Assembly (NCBI GenBank): GCA_934667505.1
Contig: CAKULY010000016.1
Coordinates: forward strand, 1 to 45,886
DNA: 45,886 nucleotides
Origin: an uncultured Treponema sp.
Lineage (GTDB): Bacteria; Spirochaetota; Spirochaetia; Treponematales; Treponemataceae
Direction of reading: 5' to 3'
The translations under genes were made by a program, and so were the position numbers. Positions 30,468 through 39,781 of the stretch are shown one piece after another. The notes beneath the pieces were generated by a model. It saw only the letters and a list, made by a program, of their open reading frames with translations. It did no database searches and was not told the origin of the DNA. Each line of letters starts with the position of its first letter. Positions within the stretch are counted from its first letter, which is position 1.

Positions 30468-33038
30468 CTATCGCAGAGTTACATAAGTTTTGCCAAATCC
30501 GCCGTCTTCTGGTGGAGCGAATCTAAATTCCGCAACGGCAGGATTGTTTGAAAGATAGTCTTGAACCGTTTGCTGCAAAATGCCGTTTCCTTTTCCATGA
30601 ATTATGCTGAAATTTGTAAAGTTGTTCAAAACGCACAAATCTAACTGCCTGTTCAATGCTTTTATTGCTTCGTCCGCCCTCATTCCTAATAGCCTAAGTT
30701 CAAAAGCAGGTTTGTCTTGCGGCTTTGAAAAGTCTGAAAAATCATAGGAAACTGAACTTTTAATTTTTTCGTCTTGTTCATTGCACAAAGAAAGTTCGCT
30801 TTGCTTAATCGCCATTTTTATGCTTCCGAACTGCACGTTCCAACAGTCTTTGCTTAATTTTTCAATCAAAGTGCCTTTTGTTTTTGAAATTCCTGCAATT
30901 ACTTGAGAACCAGCTTTGAATTCTTGCGCTGATTTTTTTTCTTTTGGTTTGGTGTTTTCAAATACTCTTGCAGCATTTTTTAGAGCTTGCGAGTTTTTAA
31001 TCTTCTTTTTTGTAGGTTTTAAACTTGTCCGGTTTTTTACGATTTTTTCAAGACTTTCTGCTTCTTGCAAAAGTTGTTTTTCTTCTTGCTCTAAAATAAT
31101 CGCATTTTCTTCTGTTTCTTTGGAAATTTTGTTTATAAAACCTTTTACGCCGAGTGTTTTTTCTCTGGTAACTTCGCCTTCTTTTAGTTTTCTAACAAGA
31201 TTTTCAAGTTCCCGCCTTGTTTGCGCAAGGAATTCCTGTCTTTCATCCTGCTGTTTTTGCTTTAGCTTTAATTCCTGCTGTTTTAAAAGCAAGGCTTTTG
31301 AATCGTTTTCAATTTTCTTCTGTTCAAGGAAGCTTTCTTTTTGCGCAAGTTCCTGGATTATTTTGTCTGCATGGAAATGTTTTTCGGTCAATCCTTTTAT
31401 AAGCGAGGAAACGTCAGCTTTTTCTTCTGAAATATATTCTTTTGCCTTTTTTATAATTTCTTTGGGCAATCCGCTTTTTTCAGCAATTTCTAAAGCGTGG
31501 CTTTCTCCGGGAATTCCCATCAGGATTCTGTACGTCGGACTTAAAGTTTCGCAAGAAAATTCTACGCTTGCGTTTACACAGTTTGGATTTGTGTATCCGT
31601 AGTTTTTTATTACTCCTTGATGGGTCGTTATTAAAACAAACGCATTTTTTTCAATCAATTTGTCTAGAACCGCCATTGAAACTGCGGCTCCTTCTTGCGG
31701 GTCTGTTCCGCTTCCTAGTTCGTCTAGCAGGACTAAGGAATTTTCATTTGAAAATCGCAATGCCTTGGCAATATTTTTCATGTGTCCGCTAAAAGTTGAA
31801 AGACTGTCTTCTATTGATTGACTGTCTCCTATGTCTGCATATATTCCGCTAAAAATTGGAAGGCAGCTTCCCTCTGCGGCAGGAATTGGAAATCCGCTTT
31901 GATTCAACATTGAAAAAAGAGCGATTGTTTTTAAAGTCGCAGTTTTTCCGCCTGTGTTTGGACCTGTTATAATCAAAACTTTTCTTCCCTCTAAGAATTT
32001 TACATCAATAGGAACAGCTTTTTCACCAAAAAGAGGATGGCGGGCTTGTAAAAGTGCAAGCGGCTTTATGTATGATTTAAGTTGAATGGTTTTAATCTTT
32101 TCTTCAACGCCATTATCGTTAGTTTTTAAATGCTCTTGCTCTAAAAAATCGTTGCAGTCCTCTGCAAAAATGCAGTTTTTTGATTTTCCCCATTCGCTAA
32201 CAGCCTTTGTAATATCTAGCTCTTCCATTATTTTTAAGGCTTGAATTAAATCGCCTCTGTAAGGGCGGATTTTTGAGGCTAGCTCAATAAAGATTTTTCG
32301 GATTTCTTGCTTAAGTTCAAACTCTGCCTGAATAAGTTCATTTGTGCATATTACAGATTCTTCTGGTTCTATGTAGACTGTTCTACCAGACTGGCTCATT
32401 TCGTGAATGATTCCAGGGACAGCATTTCTTCTTCCAGATTTTACGGCAAGGACTTGCCGGTCGCCTTTTAGCACTGGAACTGAAGATTCTAAAACATCTG
32501 CATATTTTGGATTGCTGGTAAAAGAGCGCATAATTCCTTTTATTTTAGAATTCAATTCGGCAATCCTTGTCTGAATTTCTCGCAGCTGTGGCAAATCTTT
32601 TATTTTTCCGTCTTTTGAAATTATTTTGGAAATTTCACTGTAAACAGGATTTGTATCTGGAATTTGATTTACAAGTTCAAAAAGGGCTTTTGTTGAAAGT
32701 TCTTTTGTGTTTGCCTCAAAAAAATTGGTAACCTTTTGTATGGAAGCGCAAAATTGAAGAATTGCAAAGAATTGTTCCTGTTCAAGGCTTATTCCTTCTG
32801 CGTTTAATGACTTTATTGTATTGTAGACTTGAGGCCAGGAATCCAGAGCGTTTGTCTTTGTTGAATTTATGCAAACTGTCCATTCGCGGCTGAGCTGCTT
32901 CCTTCTATGGATTTTTTGCGCATCAGTAAACGGTTCTAGATGCGCCATAATAAACTTGCTTTCTTCGCTTTTGCAAAAACCTGAAACTTCATCACGGATT
33001 TTGTAGTAGTCGAGTTCTTCAAGCGTTTTTCTGTCCAT
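30468..33038 (-). CDS. mutS2: Endonuclease MutS2 / ribosome-rescue ATPase family
   Basis: An 856-aa MutS-family protein. It has MutS domain III-like core helices, the ATPase with Walker A GPNTGGKT (about 358-365), SFLSTFSGHM-like signature region (SLSTFSGHMKN), Walker B LVLLDELGSGTDP and the His of TTHQ. A long charged coiled coil (about 520-680) precedes a KOW-like segment and the C-terminal Smr nuclease domain with LRLLGMRADEA and IIHGKGNGIL (about 775-856). MutS2 suppresses recombination in some species and splits collided ribosomes in others. The start codon directly follows the rsgA stop (TAAATG), so they are coupled. Confidence 0.95.
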   Translation of the reverse strand: MDRKTLEELDYYKIRDEVSGFCKSEESKFIMAHLEPFTDAQKIHRRKQLSREWTVCINSTKTNALDSWPQVYNTIKSLNAEGISLEQEQFFAILQFCASIQKVTNFFEANTKELSTKALFELVNQIPDTNPVYSEISKIISKDGKIKDLPQLREIQTRIAELNSKIKGIMRSFTSNPKYADVLESSVPVLKGDRQVLAVKSGRRNAVPGIIHEMSQSGRTVYIEPEESVICTNELIQAEFELKQEIRKIFIELASKIRPYRGDLIQALKIMEELDITKAVSEWGKSKNCIFAEDCNDFLEQEHLKTNDNGVEEKIKTIQLKSYIKPLALLQARHPLFGEKAVPIDVKFLEGRKVLIITGPNTGGKTATLKTIALFSMLNQSGFPIPAAEGSCLPIFSGIYADIGDSQSIEDSLSTFSGHMKNIAKALRFSNENSLVLLDELGSGTDPQEGAAVSMAVLDKLIEKNAFVLITTHQGVIKNYGYTNPNCVNASVEFSCETLSPTYRILMGIPGESHALEIAEKSGLPKEIIKKAKEYISEEKADVSSLIKGLTEKHFHADKIIQELAQKESFLEQKKIENDSKALLLKQQELKLKQKQQDERQEFLAQTRRELENLVRKLKEGEVTREKTLGVKGFINKISKETEENAIILEQEEKQLLQEAESLEKIVKNRTSLKPTKKKIKNSQALKNAARVFENTKPKEKKSAQEFKAGSQVIAGISKTKGTLIEKLSKDCWNVQFGSIKMAIKQSELSLCNEQDEKIKSSVSYDFSDFSKPQDKPAFELRLLGMRADEAIKALNRQLDLCVLNNFTNFSIIHGKGNGILQQTVQDYLSNNPAVAEFRFAPPEDGGFGKTYVTLR

Positions 33039-33998
33039 TTAGTCGTCCCATGTTTTGTTTTTAATTTGAAGGCTGATTCTTAGCCAGCTGTCGTATCGCT
33101 GCTTTGAAATTTTGCCTTCTTCAACTGCCTGTTTTATTGCGCAGTTAGGTTCGTGCGTGTGGCTGCAGTTCATTCCAAATTTGCATTTTCCAATAAAAGG
33201 TTTGAATTCCCTAAAGTACAATTGCAAATCTTCTGCCTCAATTTCATTTAACATAAATCTTCGTATTCCAGGAGTGTCGATTATGGAAGCAATTCTTCCT
33301 TTTACGCCCCCTGTTAATGCAGTGTTTATAGTAAGGCGATTTAAGGTTCCCTTTGTTGTGGTGTGGCTTCCTCTGCCGTATTTTTTTGAAAGGCTTCCAG
33401 TTTTTAAAACGCAGCTGTCGTCGAGTACGTTTACTAGGCTTGATTTTCCGACACCCGATTGTCCTGCGAACGCGCTCAGCTTGTTTTCTATTAATTCAAC
33501 GAATTCTGTAAGACCTTCGCCAGTCTTCGCGCTGATTCTCATAACCTTATAGCCTAAGTCTTCCCAAATTCTTAAATAATCTTCTGTTTCTGGGGCATTT
33601 TCAAGAAGGTCGTATTTGTTGCAAACGATTATAGGTTCAAGGCCGAGCATTTCCGCCTGCGCAAGTTCTCTGTCAATGAATCTTGGTCTAAACGGCGGTT
33701 CTGCTGGCGTTGTTACAAGAATAAGATAGTCAATGTTTGCTGCAAGAAGTTGCGGACAGCGTCCTTTTACGTTCCATCTTACAAATTCATTTTTTCTAGG
33801 AAGAAGAGAGAGAATCTGACCTTTTTCTTCGTCTATTTCATCTTTTTCAACTTCGACGCAGTCCCCTGGTGCTAAAGGATTGTAGTATTCTTTTTCTTGT
33901 TTTAAAACTTTTCCTTTGATTGTGCAAGAGCGTGTTATTTGATCTTCACATTCTACTTCAAAGACATTGTTTGTGCCTGCTAAAACTGTTCCTTGCAT
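33039..33998 (-). CDS. rsgA: Small-ribosomal-subunit-dependent GTPase RsgA
   Basis: A circularly permuted GTPase that checks late 30S assembly. The 319 aa show an N-terminal OB-fold, the G4 motif NKYD, then G1 GQSGVGKSSLVN, G3 DTPG and the C-terminal zinc site CKFGMNCSHTHEPNC. It leads the minus-strand unit rsgA-mutS2-argR; both first products can be linked to ribosome quality. Confidence 0.96.
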   Translation of the reverse strand: MQGTVLAGTNNVFEVECEDQITRSCTIKGKVLKQEKEYYNPLAPGDCVEVEKDEIDEEKGQILSLLPRKNEFVRWNVKGRCPQLLAANIDYLILVTTPAEPPFRPRFIDRELAQAEMLGLEPIIVCNKYDLLENAPETEDYLRIWEDLGYKVMRISAKTGEGLTEFVELIENKLSAFAGQSGVGKSSLVNVLDDSCVLKTGSLSKKYGRGSHTTTKGTLNRLTINTALTGGVKGRIASIIDTPGIRRFMLNEIEAEDLQLYFREFKPFIGKCKFGMNCSHTHEPNCAIKQAVEEGKISKQRYDSWLRISLQIKNKTWDD

Positions 33999-34097
33999 AT
34001 ATAGTTAAATATTCTTTGAAATTCGATAGATTGTCAATAATAAAAGACGATTGTTTGCATTTAATAATGCTAGATTGTATAATTATTTCGAATATGT

Positions 34098-34225
34098 GGT
34101 TTTTATATTAACAAAAACGCTTTCGGCAGATTTTCAATTTGTTCAGATGATTGTGCTCGCACTTTGTTTGAATGGGGTTAAGGAGGGAGGATAAAAACTG
34201 CCGAAATGCTGCCAGTTTTTATCTT
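34098..34225. repeat. Dispersed palindromic element, copy H (long form, diverged)
   Basis: 34111-34180 aligns with 38259-38330 of copy F (shared CGCTTTC/TGCTTTC, TTGTTCAGA, TCGCACTT and GTTTG in order). It ends with a perfect hairpin GATAAAAACTG (34190-34200) / CAGTTTTTATC (34213-34223). It fills most of the divergent gap between rsgA and the DJ-1 gene. Confidence 0.5.
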
Positions 34226-34265
34226 AAAAAGTTTGCATTGCAAGCTTGTTTATAGAGAGGTGAAT

Positions 34266-34889
34266 ATGAAGAATGCTGTTGTTTTTCTTGCAGATGGTTT
34301 TGAAGAAATTGAAGCGCTTACACCTGTAGATTATCTTAGGCGAAGCGGGGCAGAGGTTTTTACTGTTGCGGTTCCTGCTTCAACGATGCAAGATAAATAC
34401 ATTGTTACAGGCTCGCATAAAATTCCTGTTATTGCGGATTTAAGCTTTGATGAGTTTAAAATTGAATTTGATTCAGATTTGCCAGATCTTGTCTTTTTTC
34501 CAGGCGGAATGAAAGGCGCTGAAAATCTTGCCGCAGATGTTTATATTGCGCAGTACATAAAAAAGTGTTTTGATGCGAAAAAAATTGTAAGCGCAATTTG
34601 CGCAGCTCCTGCGCTTGTTCTTGCAAAAACAGGAATCCTTGCCTCAAAAAAATGGACTTGCTATCCTGGAATGGAACAGAACCTTGTTCAATATATTGGA
34701 AGCGAAGAGCTTTGCACTGAACTTATGAAAAACAGCGCCTATGTTTCTGGAGTTCCATTTGTAACAGACAAAAATGTTGTGACAGGAAGAGGTCCTGGAG
34801 CGGCAGAGCAGTTTGCAATGGAACTTGCAGCTTTGCTGTGCGGAAAAGATGTTGCAGATAAAGTAAAAACAGCGTCTGTTCAACGCTAG
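34266..34889 (+). CDS. DJ-1/PfpI-family protein
   Basis: A 207-aa protein of the DJ-1/ThiJ/PfpI superfamily. The nucleophile-elbow cysteine is C112 in SAICAAPALVLA and the partner Glu is in FEEIEA (E14 or E15). The layout VFLADGFEEIEA…LVFFPGGMKGAENL is of the YajL/DJ-1 type, whose members act in oxidative or glycation stress; the exact activity is debated. ATG 34266 is chosen because GAGAGGTG lies just upstream; an upstream ATG at 34206 falls in the hairpin region. It is convergent with ackA across a shared terminator. Confidence 0.92.
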   Translation: MKNAVVFLADGFEEIEALTPVDYLRRSGAEVFTVAVPASTMQDKYIVTGSHKIPVIADLSFDEFKIEFDSDLPDLVFFPGGMKGAENLAADVYIAQYIKKCFDAKKIVSAICAAPALVLAKTGILASKKWTCYPGMEQNLVQYIGSEELCTELMKNSAYVSGVPFVTDKNVVTGRGPGAAEQFAMELAALLCGKDVADKVKTASVQR

Positions 34890-34898
34890 CGTTAAATA

Positions 34899-34963
34899 AA
34901 AAGGCTGCCACAATCATAAAAAGTTCAGAATTCTTAATTTTTTATTTGCAGGCAGTCTTTTTT
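34899..34963. terminator. Bidirectional terminator between DJ-1 gene and ackA
   Basis: AAAAAGGCTGCC (34899-34910) pairs with GGCAGTCTTTTT (34951-34962) with one G-U pair, giving a run of T on either strand. The palindrome AACGCTAGCGTT (34883-34894) precedes it and includes the DJ-1 stop codon. Confidence 0.75.
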
Positions 34964-34969
34964 ATGCTT

Positions 34970-36295
34970 TTAAGCTTCAATTGTTTTTAGTTCAGGATTT
35001 TTTTCAACGTCTTTTTTCCATGCTTCTAGGCGAGCCTTGTTTACGTAGTCCTTTGACTGAAAACTATAGGTAAAGTGTGTATGCACGTCGTAAGTGCCTT
35101 TTGTAAGTGCATACGCATCTTCTGTCATAACAAGCTCTTCATCTGTAGGAATTACAAAAATCTTTACTTTTGAATCTTCTGCGCTTATAAGTGTTTCTGC
35201 ATTGCTTGTGTTTGAAAGATGATTTTTCTTTTCATCAATCTTTATGCCCATGCATTCAAGACCTTCTGTTGCCATTGCGCGGATTGTAGGAGAATGTTCG
35301 CCGACGCCAGCTGTAAATACAATCGCGTCAACTTTTCCAAGGGCAGCCATGTAAGCGCCTATTGTCTTTTTTATCCTGTAGGATTCCATTTCCATTCCGA
35401 GCTGGCAAAGTTTATCGCCCTGTTTTGCGCCGTTTTCAACATCTCTGCGGTCTGTAAACCTTCCTGTAATGCCAAGAAGTCCCGACTTTTTGTTCAAAGC
35501 GGTGTCCATTTCCTGCGCAGACATTCCGGTTTTTCTCATGATGTAGAAAGGCAAAGACGGATCAAGCGAACCTGAGCGAGTTCCCATTACAAGCCCGTCA
35601 AGAGGAGTAAGACCCATTGTCGTGTCGTAACATTTTCCTTCTTTTACTGCGCAAACAGAAGCCCCGTTTCCGATATGGCAAATTATAAGATTTGTGTCCT
35701 TTGGTTCCTTTCCTAGAAGAACAGCCGCGCGTTTTGAAGTGTAAAGAAAGGAAGTTCCATGGAAACCGTACTTTCTGGCAGAATATTTTTCGTACCATTC
35801 TCTAGGAATTGCGTACATAAACGATTTTTCTGGCATGGTTTGATGCCAAGCTGTATCCATTACAGCGCAGTGAGGAACGTTAGGAAGAACTTTTTGAGCG
35901 GCTTCAATTCCCATAATATTTGCAGGGTTGTGAAGAGGTCCCAAATCTTGAACAGAGCGGAATGTTTCAATAACTTCTGGCGTAATTAAAACTGACTTTG
36001 TAAACTTGTCGCCGCCGTGAAGAACTCTGTGTCCTACCGCTCCTATTACGTGCATATCAGAAATTACACCAACGTCTTTGTCTGTAATTTCTTTTAGAAT
36101 AAGCTCAATAGCTTCTTTGTGAGTCGGGCAGGGACTTTCAAATTCAATTTTATTTCCTTTTGCCTTATGAGTAATGCAAGAACCTGTGTCACCGATTCTT
36201 TCTACAACGCCGCTGGCTAGAACAGCTTTGTTGTCCCAGTCGTAAACTTGGTACTTTGCGGATGAAGAGCCGCAGTTTAATGTAAGAATTATCAT
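34970..36295 (-). CDS. ackA: Acetate kinase
   Basis: Converts acetyl phosphate and ADP to acetate and ATP, a main energy step in fermentation. The 441 aa include [11 protein letters not shown] at the start, [36 protein letters not shown] and the C-terminal [13 protein letters not shown]. It is about 40 aa longer than usual, with a charged C-terminal tail. pta is not adjacent. The ribosome site AGGAC is near the ATG. A short copy of the dispersed element lies 25 bp upstream. Confidence 0.97.
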   Translation of the reverse strand: MIILTLNCGSSSAKYQVYDWDNKAVLASGVVERIGDTGSCITHKAKGNKIEFESPCPTHKEAIELILKEITDKDVGVISDMHVIGAVGHRVLHGGDKFTKSVLITPEVIETFRSVQDLGPLHNPANIMGIEAAQKVLPNVPHCAVMDTAWHQTMPEKSFMYAIPREWYEKYSARKYGFHGTSFLYTSKRAAVLLGKEPKDTNLIICHIGNGASVCAVKEGKCYDTTMGLTPLDGLVMGTRSGSLDPSLPFYIMRKTGMSAQEMDTALNKKSGLLGITGRFTDRRDVENGAKQGDKLCQLGMEMESYRIKKTIGAYMAALGKVDAIVFTAGVGEHSPTIRAMATEGLECMGIKIDEKKNHLSNTSNAETLISAEDSKVKIFVIPTDEELVMTEDAYALTKGTYDVHTHFTYSFQSKDYVNKARLEAWKKDVEKNPELKTIEA

Positions 36296-36319
36296 AAAAA
36301 TGTCCTGTTTTTTATTTTA

Positions 36320-36400
36320 GTTAGCTTGAATGTTGAGTTTTTAGGGAAAATCACTGAAAGCGTTTTTTCAAAGTTTATAAAAAACTCTACATTTGGACTA
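36320..36400. repeat. Dispersed palindromic element, copy E (short form)
   Basis: Terminal inverted repeats ATGTTGAGTTTTT (36330-36342) and AAAAACTCTACAT (36380-36392) match at 12 of 13 positions; the flanks also correspond (TTAGCTTGA left, TTGGACTAA right). The core contains AAAGCGTTTT. It is upstream of ackA. Confidence 0.6.
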
Positions 36401-36421
36401 ATTATATTCGATTATATTCTT

Positions 36422-36456
36422 ATGCAAAATAATGTTCAACTTGGAATATTTTGCAT
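36422..36456 (-). terminator. Hairpin after the XRE-cupin gene
   Basis: ATGCAAAATA (36422-36431) and TATTTTGCAT (36447-36456) form a perfect 10-bp stem with a 15-nt loop. There is no strong T run, so it may protect the 3' end and not terminate fully. Confidence 0.5.
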
Positions 36457-36469
36457 GTTTTGCAAGAAC

Positions 36470-37087
36470 TTATTTGTCTAAAAATCTTTGAGGAGGCGTT
36501 ACACCCCAAAAAGCAATTAATTCGTTTTTGCCAATGTTTTCTACCACGTGCGGACAACTAGCTGGAAAAGAAACGCTGTCGCCTTCCTCTAAAATATATT
36601 CGTTGTCCTCGTACTTTAATTTTGCGCGCCCTTGCATTATTATTCCAAATTCTCTGCCTACGTGGCCGTAAGAACCTCTGTGCGTGCGCGAGTCAACAGG
36701 AACCTTTATAATATATGATTCGACTGCGTTTTCTTTGTCATCTTTTTCTGGGCGGGCGATTAGTTCGTAACTAACGTCTTCTTCTTTAGAGACTGGTCTT
36801 TCAGAGGCTCTTATAATGTTTACAGGGCGATTGCGCCTATATTCTTCAAACAGAAATTCTAGGTTGATGTCTAAAACTTCTGCCAAAGCAAGAAGTGTGT
36901 CTATAGCAGGGGAAACATGGTTTCTTTCTATTTGGGAAACCAGACTTTCGCTTACGCCAGCTGCTCTAGCGACTGTTTTTAAAGTGTAGCCTTTATGCTC
37001 TCTTACAATTCTCAGTTTTTCTCCAAAGTTGCAAGGGTTTCTTTTTGCTGGCGGCAATACCAAGTCTTTATTTCGCGAATGTGTCAT
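36470..37087 (-). CDS. XRE-family regulator with C-terminal cupin domain
   Basis: A 205-aa transcription factor. Residues about 20-80 form an HTH_3 domain (FGEKLRIVREHKGYTLKTVARAAGVSESLVSQIERNHVSP), and residues about 130-200 a cupin_2 barrel with RGSYGHVGREFGIIMQGRAK and EEGDSVSFPASCPHVVEN, which may bind a small ligand or metal. The class includes PuuR-like regulators. AAGGAG lies 10 nt before the ATG. The first 20 bp overlap the end of the upstream 363-aa gene, so both are one transcript. Confidence 0.92.
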   Translation of the reverse strand: MTHSRNKDLVLPPAKRNPCNFGEKLRIVREHKGYTLKTVARAAGVSESLVSQIERNHVSPAIDTLLALAEVLDINLEFLFEEYRRNRPVNIIRASERPVSKEEDVSYELIARPEKDDKENAVESYIIKVPVDSRTHRGSYGHVGREFGIIMQGRAKLKYEDNEYILEEGDSVSFPASCPHVVENIGKNELIAFWGVTPPQRFLDK

Positions 37088-38159
37088 TAATCTGTTTCTC
37101 CTTGTTCTGTTGTGTTATAAATTGAATAAAGTAATCTTCCAAAGTTTTGTGAGGACCAGGAAGCTTCATTCTTTCTCGGCAACGAGCATTGTCTCTCCTG
37201 ATTGTATACATTGAATAGAAATCTCTGTAGTCAAGACCGGCATCGACTTTTACGTGTTCGCCTAAAAACGACGAAACTTCATCGCGCCCGATTGCAGGAA
37301 TTCCTTTTGTTTTTAAAATGGAACGCAATTGCTGAATTTGTTCATAGGATATGCCAAAAAGCAATTCCTCCATAGCTTGAGAAACCCCCTGGTCGCCCAT
37401 TCTGTTTTTTATAAAATGAAACCACTGTTCGTCCATCTGGATTGACATAAGCAGAAGCTCGCTTGTGCCCATCATTGTTCCAAATGCAGGAGCCAGCTTT
37501 CTTCTTGCAAGCCATACTGATTGTAGGACTGGAGCTACAGATTCTATTGTCTGGTCATTTCTGTGTTCCCATAGCAAAAGCAAGGAAAGAGCCCATTCCC
37601 TCCGGTATTCCATTGGCTGTTCCGCATCATTTATAAGGTTTAAGTAAACATCTTCTGCCATAAGAGTAAACATTGTTGTTACGGTAGAAAGCTGCAAAGC
37701 CTGCGTAAGCTCTTCCGGCGCGTTTACTGTAGAGCTTAATTTTGCTAAAGAAGAAAAAGTGTGCGTTTTAGCAACTATAAAACCTTTTCCTAAAATAGCT
37801 TTTGAAGGCAATTGCAAAGAAGTGTCTCCTTGATCTTGGTGCTTTATAAGAGAATCAATTAATAACTGAGGAGTTCTAGTTCCTCCGGCAAGGTCGTGGC
37901 GTTCTAAAAGAGAAGGAAAGGCCGCAATTGCTTCTGCAAGTTTTTTCAAGTCTTTCATTCTTTCTTCTATTATGGAAAGCCGGTCTGGCAATTTTTCCTT
38001 TACAAGCGGTATAAGCTGGCTGAACAGATTTTCTTCTTTTGCAGTTAATATTACAATTCCGCTTTCAATTCTATCTGCTGGCTGAACCTCTGTGTCGTAA
38101 AACTGGCTTATATCTACCTGAGTAAATTCATTGTTTGTAACTTTTTTTGCATTTGCCAC
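37068..38159 (-). CDS. Conserved hypothetical protein, 363 aa
   Basis: A soluble, largely helical protein without signal peptide or membrane segments, starting with GTG (MANAKKVTNNEF). I see no known catalytic motif. A mid-region LLLLWEHRNDQTIESVAPVLQS and a Tyr/Arg-rich C-terminus (RDFYSMYTIRRDNARCRERM) stand out. It overlaps the XRE-cupin gene by 20 bp and is probably functionally tied to it. Its promoter (TTGAAA, 18 bp, TATAAT) ends 10 nt before the GTG and no ribosome site is found, suggesting a near-leaderless mRNA. Confidence 0.75.
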   Translation of the reverse strand: MANAKKVTNNEFTQVDISQFYDTEVQPADRIESGIVILTAKEENLFSQLIPLVKEKLPDRLSIIEERMKDLKKLAEAIAAFPSLLERHDLAGGTRTPQLLIDSLIKHQDQGDTSLQLPSKAILGKGFIVAKTHTFSSLAKLSSTVNAPEELTQALQLSTVTTMFTLMAEDVYLNLINDAEQPMEYRREWALSLLLLWEHRNDQTIESVAPVLQSVWLARRKLAPAFGTMMGTSELLLMSIQMDEQWFHFIKNRMGDQGVSQAMEELLFGISYEQIQQLRSILKTKGIPAIGRDEVSSFLGEHVKVDAGLDYRDFYSMYTIRRDNARCRERMKLPGPHKTLEDYFIQFITQQNKEKQINDTFAK

Positions 38160-38169
38160 TGTATCTTAA

Positions 38170-38199
38170 ATTATACCCCCTTTATTAAATGTTTTTCAA
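38170..38199 (-). promoter_or_regulatory. Predicted promoter of the 363-aa gene, abutting the start codon
   Basis: On the minus strand TTGAAA (38199-38194), an 18-bp spacer with a GGGGG run, consensus TATAAT (38175-38170), then 10 nt to the GTG start. Confidence 0.6.
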
Positions 38200-38234
38200 T
38201 AAAATAATTAAAAGAATTTCGCTTTTTTTTACCA

Positions 38235-38432
38235 GGCCGAAAGTCGAGTTTTTCATAACTAAAAAAATGCTTTCATCGAATTTACAATTTTGTTCAGACG
38301 GTTGCGTTCGCACTTCGTTTGCATTGGTTTGGGTTGCTACGCAACCTAAATTGTTCTTATCGCGCAAAGTCTTCACAAATTGTAAATTCACTTACGCTTT
38401 TGTTAATTTTTATAAAAACTCGATTTTCAATC
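38235..38432. repeat. Dispersed palindromic element, copy F (long form, about 195 bp)
   Basis: The outer ends are GTCGAGTTTTT (38243-38253) and AAAAACTCGA (38414-38423). An inner perfect 13-bp inverted repeat is GAATTTACAATTT (38278-38290) / AAATTGTAAATTC (38377-38389), and the centre has the hairpin GGTTGC-tac-GCAACC (38332-38346). The whole could fold into one long stem. It occupies most of the 347-bp gap between two divergent genes. No ORF of note lies inside. Confidence 0.6.
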
Positions 38433-38506
38433 TAATAGCCAAAATTTCAAGTTTTTATAACTTTCGCAATCTAATATCTTTTATGTTTAGTTCCGATAAA
38501 TAAAAC

Positions 38507-39751
38507 ATGGGAAAGAAAAAAATTAATTTTTTTGCAATCAGTCTTATTTTTGTTTCAGTTATTTATGGGCAAAATTCGCTTATGATTAGGCCTTCAGATT
38601 TGAAGGTTGTTCGCCAAATTGATGAATCTTCTAAAGCGACAGTCGGCTATCACCTTTATGTAAAAAAATCGCCGCAGATTGAATCTATAATTCTTACGGA
38701 AACCACAAAGGATCCTCAGGGAAAAGAAGCTAATTATGCGTACAGGGCAATGGAATACAATAATATAAACGGTGATGAAATAAGGTTTTTGGATGGAAAA
38801 AAACTTGAGTCAAAGTATGCCTTGTATAGCCTGGTAGATTCAACTTCAGAAAATATAGAAGGATTTGGAGAAGCTTTTCATATCTACATACCTAGCAAAA
38901 TTCAGTACGGTTACCCTTGGACAAGAAACGGAACTGTGGAAATAGGCAAAGGTACTTTTGTAAATATACGAGCCTTTTCCAAAAAATATGCTGACTACAC
39001 AGGAAGTTTTTTTGATAATCCGTATATGTTCGATTTTGAGAAACGCCCGGTTCCAACGCATGCAGATTCAGTCCGTGAGGAAATTAAGGATGAAGAAGAG
39101 GAGCTGGTTGAAGAAGCTGAACCAGTCGTCCTAACCGATGCGTATAATCCAGAAGCTGGAGAAAAGTTTGGAGAAATTTCAGATTTCTTAATTTTTTCTA
39201 AAGGACCAGAAACTATTGTGGATGACATAATGCAGTCTATAAAATCCATTTCTTTTAAAAAAAGCGCGGACATAGTTTTTGCTATTGATGCAACCGGCAG
39301 CATGAAAGACGATATAGAAAAACTTCGTAAAGACTTGATTCCTAATCTTATAGCAGGACTAAAAGAATTTGGCGATTGCCGTTTGGGCCTTATTCTCTAC
39401 AGGGATTACGGCGATAACTTTAGGTATAAAGGAATTCCGGTACGTTTTTTTGATTTTACAGAAGATATTGACGTCTTTATAAAAAACTTAAACAGTTTTG
39501 AAATAAGGGGCAGGGAAGGCGGAGATATACCAGAAGCAGTGTACGAAGCTCTTTACGGCGCATTGGAATTTTATAATTGGCGCAACGAGGCTAGTAGAAA
39601 AATAATCCTTGTTGGAGATGCCCAGCCTCATCCTACGCCACGCGGCACTAAAAAATATACAAAAGAACTTGTTCAAAAACTGGCTGCGGAAAAAAGCATT
39701 TCAATCGATGCAATCATTACCCCTGATGACAAGTCAAAAAGGGGCAGATAG
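38507..39751 (+). CDS. Secreted von Willebrand factor A domain protein
   Basis: A 414-aa protein with an N-terminal signal peptide (KKINFFAISLIFVSVIYG) and no lipobox, so periplasmic or exported. Residues about 30-180 form a beta-rich domain; an acidic Glu-rich linker (about 185-205) follows. The VWA domain (about 250-414) has an intact MIDAS: FAIDATGSM (about 257-265), the downstream GGDIPEA and the VGDAQPHP aspartate. VWA domains bind ligands through a metal. CCGATAA at 38493-38499 resembles a sigma-28 -10 element, which would fit the chemoreceptor neighbours, but the matching -35 is weak. No ribosome site is evident. Confidence 0.85.
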   Translation: MGKKKINFFAISLIFVSVIYGQNSLMIRPSDLKVVRQIDESSKATVGYHLYVKKSPQIESIILTETTKDPQGKEANYAYRAMEYNNINGDEIRFLDGKKLESKYALYSLVDSTSENIEGFGEAFHIYIPSKIQYGYPWTRNGTVEIGKGTFVNIRAFSKKYADYTGSFFDNPYMFDFEKRPVPTHADSVREEIKDEEEELVEEAEPVVLTDAYNPEAGEKFGEISDFLIFSKGPETIVDDIMQSIKSISFKKSADIVFAIDATGSMKDDIEKLRKDLIPNLIAGLKEFGDCRLGLILYRDYGDNFRYKGIPVRFFDFTEDIDVFIKNLNSFEIRGREGGDIPEAVYEALYGALEFYNWRNEASRKIILVGDAQPHPTPRGTKKYTKELVQKLAAEKSISIDAIITPDDKSKRGR

Positions 39752-39781
39752 ATAATGCTTTTTTATATACGATTAAGATGG

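Noticed and set aside
30916..31602. Plus-strand 228-aa ORF within mutS2
   Set aside because: Ser/Phe-rich low-complexity translation opposite the coiled coil of MutS2; a shadow.
38507..39751. Truncated VWA gene
   Set aside because: The MIDAS residues and the last strand/helix region are present and the next gene is convergent with a normal gap.
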